Source: Uranotaenia lowii (lineage: Eukaryota > Arthropoda > Insecta > Diptera > Culicidae). From it: a DNA stretch of 64,000 nucleotides. Where the stretch lies: positions 317,220,105 to 317,284,104 of the forward strand of contig NC_073692.1 of assembly GCF_029784155.1 (NCBI RefSeq), in the 5' to 3' direction. The position numbers and the translations under genes are program-made. This document shows positions 21,246 to 64,000 of the stretch, piece by piece; the stretch's first letter is position 1, and every line of letters begins with the position of its first letter. The notes beneath the pieces are model-generated. The model worked only from the letters and a program-made list of their open reading frames with translations. It ran no database searches and was not told where the DNA came from.

Positions 21246-21935
21246 GTTTCAAGGCGTCAACAACTCCTAAATTTGAACGCTGAAAAAGTTGTACGTGAGA
21301 TGTGTCGCAAATAAACTTGACAAGCTAAAAGAAGGTCTTGAGCCTCGTTTGACAGCACAATTCAAAGGCAACGCGATAGTAGGGCGTGTTATAACCCTAA
21401 TCTGGACTCATACTTACGTGTGTTGATTGAGGCTTGAAAGGTCTCACGTACTCAGCTACGATCTTCCATGCAGCAAGAAAAAGCGGAGAAACCAAACAGG
21501 GTTGTTTAACGGGAATTTTTTTTGGTAGTTCCTCAATCGACCGTGCCTTGGTGGTTAGAAATCCTACGGGAGTGGATGCTATTCAGGGCGCAAGTTACTT
21601 TGAAAGCGTTACCTTATAAACACGTGTCTCGGAACCTCTGTACTAGTCTGAAGATAGCGAAAGAGAAAAAGGAGATAGAGGAAAAAGGAAGAGGGTGAGA
21701 TATACAAGAGCACAGCCTACTTACTCCTTGATGTAGTATCAAAAGGTGAAACCAAGAGGCACATCTGGCACATCAGTTTAGTAGTTCCTACAGTATTAAC
21801 TTTTCAGCAAAAAAAAACAATGGTTTTTCAACAGAAATAGCTTAGCTTAATTGACTACTCACATCCACCTTAAATCATTTAACCCGAAGTATTTTATACA
21901 ATTTTTTGAGTAATGGGTATTCGATGTTTTAAGAA
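21246..21935. other. Degenerate sequence, probably R1-like 3' remnant
   Basis: No motif is recognisable. A purine-rich stretch at about 21650-21700 and a short A-run near 21812 may mark the 3' end of the preceding LINE remnant, but this is inference. Confidence 0.3.
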
Positions 21936-22080
21936 TCTATATATATAAAAAGCAATTTCTGTATGTTTGTTTGTTTTTTGTCCTCTATAGGCTCAGCCGT
22001 CTGAGGAGCTAGAGAGTTGAAATTTGGCATAAATGCTTTTCTATTCTATTCTATATTTTTTGTTTATAGAGGATTTTAAC
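21936..22080 (+). mobile_element. Helitron-like 5' end fragment
   Basis: TCTATATATATAAAAAGC followed by AATTTCTGTATGTTTGTTTG and a GAGTTGAAATTTGGCAT-like block resembles a common insect repeat end usually classed as Helitron-like. The same design occurs on the minus strand at the right end of 44612-47948. The 3' part is not present. Confidence 0.45.
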
Positions 22081-22130
22081 CAACTTGGTCATTCGTCCTC
22101 TTAAGAAAAGTTTACATTTTTAACTTATGT

Positions 22131-22445
22131 CTAGAGTTTTTGGATTATTTTAGTACTTCTCAAGAATTGTAGTAGGTTGTCCTCGTTGAGCACGTTCAAC
22201 GCCCTCGATACGTCATGATCAATTCCACAGTTCTGTCGTTCTGTCCCATATAACCTGCATTCTCCAATAATATGCTCAACTGTGAGTGGTTGATTGCAGG
22301 TGTTGCACGTGGTTATTCCTTTCGTGAAAAACTCTGAATGCGTGAGCATGGTGTGTCCAATTTGGAGTCTAGTCAGAGCACGTTGTTCTAGGGGGATGTT
22401 TCTATCTTTCCAGCGTAAAGTGGTAGATTTGATTCTCCTCAAGAA
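22131..22445 (-). pseudogene. LINE ORF2 C-terminal fragment (Cys/His motif)
   Basis: The minus-strand frame reads LRWKDRNIPLEQRALTRLQI, GHTMLTHSEFF, then CNTCNQPLTVEHIIGECRLY. The block C-x2-C-x7-H-x4-C with LTVEHI is the C-terminal zinc-knuckle region of I-type and jockey-type LINEs, located after the RNase H domain. The start at about 22440 is abrupt and abuts a plus-strand RNase H fragment from the same kind of element. Confidence 0.75.
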
Positions 22446-22448
22446 AAG

Positions 22449-22721
22449 TTGCAAGAGATTGAAGAAAATCTCCAAAAACTTAAAGGAACCCTGTGTTGGA
22501 TCCCCGGTCATGTAGGTATCGATGGAAATAGCAAAGCTGACGAATTAGCTGAAAAAGGTAGAAGTGGTCCGAAAATGTCATCTGAGACTCCAGCGCCCGA
22601 CATCATCACATGGATAAGATCGGAGATAAGGCTTAAATGGGAAGAAGATTGGCTAGGTAACCGGCATGGATGCTCATTAGGACCAGGCATGATGACAATA
22701 TTAATTATAGATTTTTTTTAA
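22449..22721 (+). pseudogene. LINE RNase H domain fragment
   Basis: The plus-strand frame reads GTLCWIPGHVGIDGNSKADE, LAEKG and WIRSEIRLKWEEDW. WIPGHVGIxGNxxAD is the conserved C-terminal motif of the RNase H domain of I-type LINEs, which degrades the RNA in the RNA-DNA hybrid. It is in opposite orientation to the C-terminal piece at 22131-22445 that should follow it. The N-terminal half of RNase H is missing. Confidence 0.75.
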
Positions 22722-23550
22722 TGTTTTCGGCAATCTTGTCCGGAAGTCCACCTCTGCTATCAACTATACACTGCTATTTTTTGCCCCACATTTTATTCCA
22801 AGTATTTCAACACCACTAGTCCGCCAGATGGGGATGTTTTCCCGCGGGAAAATTAAATCAACGAGAAAATCAGCACCCTTATCTTTGCATTCGTTCAGTT
22901 GCCTGCCAGTCTGGGTTTCATTTACCAGCAGCCATTGAGTGGTCAAAAGTGGCTAACAAAGTTGCGCTCTGCTCCAAAGAGCCAACCAAACTGACCAAGA
23001 AAAAAAGGAACAAGATATCTTGGGAAAAACCACTTCCACCACATTGTGGGGTTCAGCCTTCAGCCAATCGGGGCTAGCTATCTTGTTTTCTTTTATTGCC
23101 CTCTCACTTTTTTGTATCACTCTCTCTCGAACTGACGATACGATAACTGAAAGTGAAAACAATTTCCGGCTTAATTTCTGTTAATTATTTAGAAGGCGAA
23201 TGCATTGGTTCCCGGATTGGATGTGGGTGGGGAACTAAATTAAGAGAATGGCTAGTGCCTATCGCTTAGAGTGAATCTTTTCCTAATTTTTTGCTCCATT
23301 TCTTGTGTTTAGTTCGAATGATCTTTTTTGCTTTGATTTGCCATGGGAGCTTTTCGGAGACTTTTTCCAAGAAAGATTCCATCCAAGAAAGAGTGTTTGC
23401 TGCTATCGACGGAACGATTTGTCAGTTGGAAATTGTGATTTTCGGTTGAGTTGATTTAAAATATTTTTTTTTGAATATTTATATTGAGCTGTTATGATAA
23501 TGAACTGTTGTATTAATGTTTATTTTATATTTTCTTAAATTTCATTACAG
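22722..23550. other. Sequence upstream of the first visible protease exon
   Basis: This is probably intronic, because the exon at 23551 starts in phase 2 after TTCATTACAG. It contains mixed-composition DNA with no recognisable exon. A His57-type TAAHC motif was looked for here and not found. Confidence 0.4.
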
Positions 23551-58226
<34,676 letters not shown>

Positions 58227-58423
58227 ATTTCCGAAATCAATCACTGGCAACGTATCATCTCATCTCCGGGCATATCGGGGGCGCTCGTTCTCGGGTCATC
58301 GAATGTCGAAACCGGGATGATAGTGACTAACTTTCTAAGTCTCTAATCTAGCTTTTATATATTTTTGTCGTTAACTTTAAGCATTACTTGTAAATTGATG
58401 AGGGGAAGATGACTAACTGGAAA

Positions 58424-58429
58424 ATTAAA
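58424..58429 (+). terminator. Candidate poly(A) signal ATTAAA
   Basis: ATTAAA lies about 200 bp after the stop codon of exon D. No AATAAA was seen between the stop and this site. It is the best, but unproven, candidate for 3' end formation. Confidence 0.4.
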
Positions 58430-60294
58430 GATAACAATGAAATCTACTAATTTGTTAAGAAATTATGTCTGAAAGACACATTTAACGGTTCCCTTAGATC
58501 TTTTGTTGAAGTTGTTCGGGTCTATCTTTCAGAACTTTGAAATCCGGAGGATGCGGCTAAGTGTTTTCATTGCGGAATTTCTGCTTCCAAAGGAAACGGT
58601 CGTATCCTATAGAGAATCTTTATTGTTTTCAAAAAACTTCACTCGAAATCAGAAAAGTAACTTGCGAACAGACAAACAAATGTAATGGCTTCTCAAAAAA
58701 GTGCTGGTTATTGAAAAACTTTCGAAAATTTTCATAAATTAATTCAAAAAGCTAATTTCTCCCTTCGAATTGTATTCATTTTGCATAAAGCTGTCACTTT
58801 TGTTTGCCCAGCGGTTTACTAAAACCAATGCACGGTGCATAACCCTATACATGGTGTTTTGATAGAAGATCCAACAGTTGATCGGCGGAGCTCGATTTGT
58901 ACGCTCGTGTCAATCGATTCCATCGCGTTCACTTAACGCGCCGTTGTTCTGAAGCGGAGATTTTTCAAGTCCCGTTGGTAGGCCGTTGTATCTTTTTCGA
59001 AAAGTTCATGATATTTCGGCTTATGTTCTTTCTTTTTTTATATTTGTATTTGTATTGATTTATTCTTGTAACTTAAGATAAAATCTTTTTTATGTTTTAC
59101 AATTAGGGTTTGTTTAGATTTTCATTTCAACTAACTAACTTCATACAGTTTCTGATGACTTTCATATCGACTCTTACTATTCTTATCCGATTGTTACTTT
59201 ATGCTGATACTCACGATTTCGGATCCTCATCCACATCATTCGTTTCCGGATCCAAAACCACATTGTTTTGTATTGGTTTGGTCTTCCTTTTGTTCGGTCA
59301 ATTCGCATACTGAGAACAATAGCGTTTTGACAACCAATGATGATCGATGTCATCATCAAGGCCACTAAAGTACTAGGTTCTTTGACTTTTACAGTAAGTA
59401 GGCGTGGAGTGCACGGTGGAGTAGGGTGATGCTCGTTATCTTTGTTTACAAACTAGCAATGTGCTAAAATGAAAACGGCAAGCTTACGTCTCAACTGTTC
59501 CGTGGACAAAAGGTAAACAAATTCAACGAAGCAATAAACATGGCTGATTCTGGAATTTGAGGGATCGTATCACTTTCTATTTACCCCCCTTGTTCATCAT
59601 TACAATACAAATGTTGTCAAATTACACGATCAACTTAGCCAACACAACATGTGGTTCAGAGTAACCCGGCAGTGTTGGCAGTTTATTCTGAGAGGATATC
59701 TCAGAATCCGAAATTTAACTCAATTCCAACACAAACCTGCATTGATGACTCATACTTCAACACTTTATTTATGCAAATATTACTAGTGCAGCGTTCTTGA
59801 ATTCTGATCTCGGTTTTAAGGATATTAATTGGTAAGGAAGATTATTCCAGTTCGAGATGCATCTAACGAGAAACGAATGTTGTAATAAACTGGAAAAATG
59901 CGATGGGATAGCAAAATTATTATTTCTAGAATTTCTCACAGAAACAAATTAACTTTTAATATAATGTGGGTCTGCGCCAATGAGGTACACTTTTACTAAG
60001 GTGGCGCAAAGGAACGCACCTTATTGCACGTCGGAGAGAAAAAAGAAAAATAAACATAAACAAGCCCTGCGTCGCGACGCGTCGTTGTCAGGGAGCTTCA
60101 TTTATCCTAGGCAAAATGCGTCGCGAGAATGGTCGGTAGTGATGTCACTTCTGTCATGGTTACTATGTTTACGAAGAAAAAACTTTACTTCTACATTTGC
60201 AACGTTTCTTTCTCATCACCTCTCTTTCCACCACATTGAGTCTGTGCTATGAAGTATTCTTTGGATTACAACGCAAGATCTTCATTTGTAAAAA
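58430..60294. other. Downstream flank, unassigned
   Basis: Mixed-composition DNA. A minus-strand frame (about 59450-59183) includes a hydrophobic stretch, LVALMMTSIIIGCQNAIVLS, and ends near a GTGAGT donor-like site, but no family is recognised. A GC-richer block at 59970-60170 is also unassigned. Confidence 0.3.
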
Positions 60295-60609
60295 TTATCG
60301 AAGGGACATCCGATCAGCTTTTTTAAGGTGAGAAACACTAAAGAACCTAGATAAGTTGTAAACATAACGAACGCATGAATTTAATGCTACACGAAGTCTG
60401 TTCATAGTCCTAACAGAGCAGTTAGAATAATGAAATCTCCATAGATGAACAATGTATATATAGCTTTTGAATAATTTTAACTTAGTGGCAACGTCAAGGT
60501 GTCTTGTGGCAATGTATAACCTTTTCAAAGAACCATAGATTTTGCCAAATTGTCTTTTAATCTGCCTGTCTTTCATCGACATCTCATGTTTCTCTAAAAC
60601 TTTCATCAC
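60295..60609 (-). pseudogene. LINE reverse transcriptase C-terminal fragment
   Basis: The minus-strand frame reads ATRHLDVATKLKLFKSYIYI, then MNRLRVALNSCVRYVYNLSR and FSVSHLKK. The pattern TKLKLFKSY followed by LRVALNxCVRYVYNLSR is typical of the post-palm region of insect LINE reverse transcriptases. Only about 100 residues remain, without catalytic motifs. It is a different family from the RTE and R1-like copies in this window. Confidence 0.65.
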
Positions 60610-61319
60610 CTTCGAAAATTTGATTATTGTTAGGTATGAAGAGGTACCAAGACGAATTCATAACAATAGAAGGTACTGATTTAAACTTGTTAAAAATTTC
60701 TAATATTTCCATAAAAACTATTTTCTTTTACAATCAGGTATTTCAAGAGCGAGTAATGGCGCTTATATAACCAAGGCCAATATTGACCGAAATGGCATGC
60801 AGAAATCTGAAATTTTTAAATTTTTTAAAAATTGGAACCTGATTGCGTGAAAACAATAAAACAATAAAACCTTGAACTTCACAATGGTTTACGAAGGAGA
60901 TCTAAAATTCGGTCATGGCATAAGTTTATCAGACCGATGCAAGCCCTGTAATTGAAAATTCAAATTTTTACTCCTCCCATAACTTTTTTTTTTGTTGTTT
61001 TTACTTCCGGAAAATGCAATATTTTTTCTAACAATCAATTCAGTCCTAAACAAGCGCTATGAATTTTTATTTTTTCTGAATATTTGTATGGGAAAACATA
61101 GTTCTTCATTCAATAACCATCAGGAATGTACTGAAAATTCGAATTATAACTTTTAATTTTAAATATCCTTTGGTTCTTGCAGTACACTTAAAGTGAGCAG
61201 TGCATAAACCTAACTTGTACCATAGAAAAGATAATCGATGCTATACAAATTTAATTTTCAAAATATATATTTGTTTAACTCACTTCTTTTAAGCTTGAAA
61301 ATATTGGTACACCAAAAAA

Positions 61320-62125
61320 ATTCTTCACGTGAAAATATATATAGATTTTTGCCAACATGAAAATCACGTGGAACCTACGTGAATTTCAAGTAGTAAACAG
61401 AGCTCGCGCAGCAAGCAGAATTCACGTTATTCTCATGTGAAATCAATGTAGATTGAATGTGGATAGGGGTGCGTTATGCTACTTACAATTCAGGGAGATT
61501 TCATTGTAATATTAACGTTGGGAGTTATTTTCGAATATTTAAACTAATTTTTTTTTTAAATTTCGAAGGGAAACTTTATTATTCGACAAAATTACATAGC
61601 GCATCACACTGTATGCACTAGCCCTTTTCACTTTAAACTGGCACTCTTTAAAATTCACTTTACTTTATCAATTAAACACAATTTCGTCGAAAAATGGCTG
61701 TTTGTCCCTTTAGAGGTTGCTTGGCCGTCTAAGCTGCCTCAGTTTAAATCCTGTTGGAAAAACAAAGATGTAAACACACAACAAAATTTTCTTACTTACG
61801 AAATAAATATCAGCGTCTCCATCACTCAGCTTTTTTGTCTTTATGCACCTACTGTAGGGTCCGCGCCATATTGAGAACTGATGTTCCTTCACACAGATTT
61901 TACGCGAATGAGCCATTCAGGATTACGTTAACATCACATAAAATGCACAATATCCCTCTGTATTTGGTGGTTCACTGGATTCTCACGTAAATCGAATGTG
62001 TCTTTGTTTTGACAGCATTCAACTTTGTGAATTTCACGTGAGGATCAAGTGATTTTTTATTAGTTCCTAAGTGCTTCACGTAAACCAAGCAAAAATTCAC
62101 GTAACTAGTGGCTACGTGAAAATCC
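61320..62125. repeat. Inverted-repeat region rich in ACGTGA motifs (possible MITE)
   Basis: CACGTGA, TACGTGAATTT and TTCACGTAA-type motifs cluster in two arms, about 61320-61450 and 61980-62125, that are roughly inverted relative to each other (TACGTGAATTT at about 61377 against its complement at about 62096). The centre is AT-rich and non-coding. Ends and TSD could not be fixed. Confidence 0.5.
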
Positions 62126-64000
62126 AGGTAAATTTATCGTTCCTTTTTCGGCTGAGGTTAGTGTTGCTCAAAAATATTGAAGTTTTGTTTTTAAATGTTA
62201 ATTTGAAAAATTTTCTACCATGTTCTTACCGTGAAGGCATTTGACGATCTCTTTAGAGTTGTTCAATTTTACTGAAAGTTTGCATAGTCTGGTGATTTGA
62301 TTGATGGATAAATCAAACCGGCTGAGAGAAGAGAAAAAAAGAGATTCATAGTATTTTTTGAGAAAGGTTTCACAAAATATTAAACAGAATTGTCTTAGTA
62401 ATTTAATTGGTACTGTTAAATCAGGTATCAAACAACAGTGGGGTTGGATTCAACATTAGTTTACCACAGTACTTGTGCAATTTTAAAATTTTTATGAAGT
62501 AATCAAGTTTTTTTTTTATAACAAAATGTTGAAGACATATTTTTTTACATTTAAGACTAACGTTTACAAGTTTTTGGTCATAAAACCGAGAAATTTTTTT
62601 TTAAATCAGCAAAATATTGATTGATTGGTTGTTTGCCTAAAGAGTCTTCAAACTTAGAATTTCGTTCATCTTTGAGAGCAAAAGATTTCCTATAAACATT
62701 ATATGAAGTCAAAGAAAATTTAACCTAGTTTGTTGATTGATTCAAAGATATCACTTGTTAACTTCACGTTAGTTTGAAAACTTTCAACAACAACTGTTGA
62801 TGATGTAATTTTCTCCGGACAAGCACTGCACTTTTTAAGTAGATGTTTTTATAGTTTAGCTACTCATCTGGCTTAAGACGCAACACTATGTGACGCCTTG
62901 ATAATTTCGTTCCCTTTCGTTTCGACAGGCTGTAGTATGATTGTCTTGAAACAGCTTCTCCGAATATAGAAATATGTATCCCAGATTTTTTCTGCGGCTG
63001 CTGTTCTAAATGACACCAAAACTGCCAAAACTCAATCAAGCAGCTTCCAACTGATAGATAAGAGGATCCCCAGTCTCGTCTCTCTTTACGATTACGTATA
63101 GACTTGATTTCCACACCAAAGCACTCAAATGTCTGATAAATTTGATGCTGTTTTCATCAAAATTATAAAACTGTGGCACACTACAGCAAGGGATGCCAAA
63201 ATTAGTTTACTGCAGCACTCGATGGCGATTGTGTTGCCGTCTTTCAGGCGCTTAATTTTCGAGAATTGTCATGCGTATAGCAGGTAGAGCTATGATCAAT
63301 GCTATATTTGTTCGAAAAATTACTCAATTTTATTTTTATAGAAATTTTTGTTTTCAAAATTTTATTCAGTCCAAAAGTTTCCATTCATTTTAAACTTTTC
63401 ATCTACATTTTCTCGCGATTAAACTGTTTACCAACCCAATGACCATCAAGTGTACCGGAATGCATCGAACTTTACAACGCTTTTGAAAATCTGAAAAATA
63501 CTTTGTCAACTTGAAGGAAGGTAAGTTCGTACACCTAAATAGAGAGGGAGAGGTTCATCATTGTCCGGATTTGCTCCTCCAGCAGCATCGTTATTCGGCA
63601 GGAGAAAAACTTTTCACAATACACATTGAAACGATTCGAGCGGAAAATGTTCCAAGCACAGTTTTTCCTTCGGGATGTCGCAGAGACACACACACACACC
63701 CGCCCTTTTTCAAAGAGTTGAGCGAAAACTGGCGAGATGAACTTCTCCAACTTGAGCCTTTCGAGCAGGGAAGCGAGTGAAAATACATATAATTTAATTA
63801 CAACTTTGATGAAGTGGTGGTATAATTATTTATGAAGTTAATTAGAATTTTAATTAATAAATTTGCATAGATATTGTTCGGTGGGAGTCTTTCAGGTTAC
63901 GGATTTTTTTCGACGTTAGATTTTTCTCCTGCTTCCAAGAATGTCTATTGTTTTCCTCTGAAGGACGAAGAGTGGAGGAGAAAAAAAATCACGAAACACA
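62126..64000. other. Terminal region, nothing recognised
   Basis: AT-rich DNA with scattered short frames. GGAAG followed by GTAAGT at about 63516-63526 is a strong donor-like site, and 63511-63780 is open, but neither is tied to a known product. Confidence 0.35.

Noticed and set aside
63511..63780. 89-codon plus-strand frame
   Set aside because: There is no recognisable family and the ATG lies just before a strong GTAAGT donor-like site, so a coding start here is doubtful.

Overview
The window looks like a piece of a transposon-dense, AT-rich dipteran nuclear genome, most likely a mosquito (Culicidae). The support is indirect. There are intron-containing coding exons with canonical GT/AG sites, tRNA-derived SINEs, non-LTR retrotransposons that look like the RTE, R1 and I/jockey-type clades, an ITmD37E-like mariner, Helitron-like repeats, and many short terminal-inverted-repeat elements with clean target-site duplications (TSDs). 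No prokaryotic features, rRNA genes, CRISPR arrays or trustworthy tRNA genes were seen.

Only one host gene can be assembled. It is the 3' part of a serine-protease-homologue gene on the + strand, with exons 23551-23740, 34395-34903, 54016-54310 and 57936-58226. The splice phases join without a break and give about 427 residues. The chymotrypsin fold is recognisable, but the Asp102 position is Asn, the residue before the Ser195 equivalent is Leu, and both cysteines of the 191-220 disulfide appear to be missing. Two long Ser-rich and Gln/Arg-rich insertions interrupt the domain. It is probably a non-catalytic protease homologue. The exon(s) with the His57 region and signal peptide were not found and may lie upstream of the window.

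Layout: 1-8.3 kb holds nested inverted-repeat elements, a captured RTE fragment, two SINEs and hAT-like MITEs. 8.3-11.3 kb is mostly unexplained. 11.3-12.7 kb is a dead mariner. 13.2-13.5 kb is a small inverted-repeat element. 13.7-22.7 kb is a retrotransposon graveyard: an R1-like element interrupted by a 1.3-kb hAT-like element and by a 2.9-kb RTE copy, then rearranged R1 pieces, a Helitron-like end and an inverted LINE. The 23.7-34.4 kb intron is AT-rich with MITEs and a repeated CRE-like motif. The 34.9-54.0 kb intron holds a roughly 6.8-kb satellite of 13-bp units, a Helitron-like element full of an irregular minisatellite, a long TA microsatellite and three more TIR elements. Beyond the gene's stop at 58226 the sequence is mostly unassigned, with one LINE remnant and a region rich in ACGTGA motifs.

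Apart from the four protease-homologue exons, almost everything recognisable is mobile or repetitive DNA in decay. The nesting gives a relative insertion chronology. All family assignments come from reading motifs by eye; no database search was possible.
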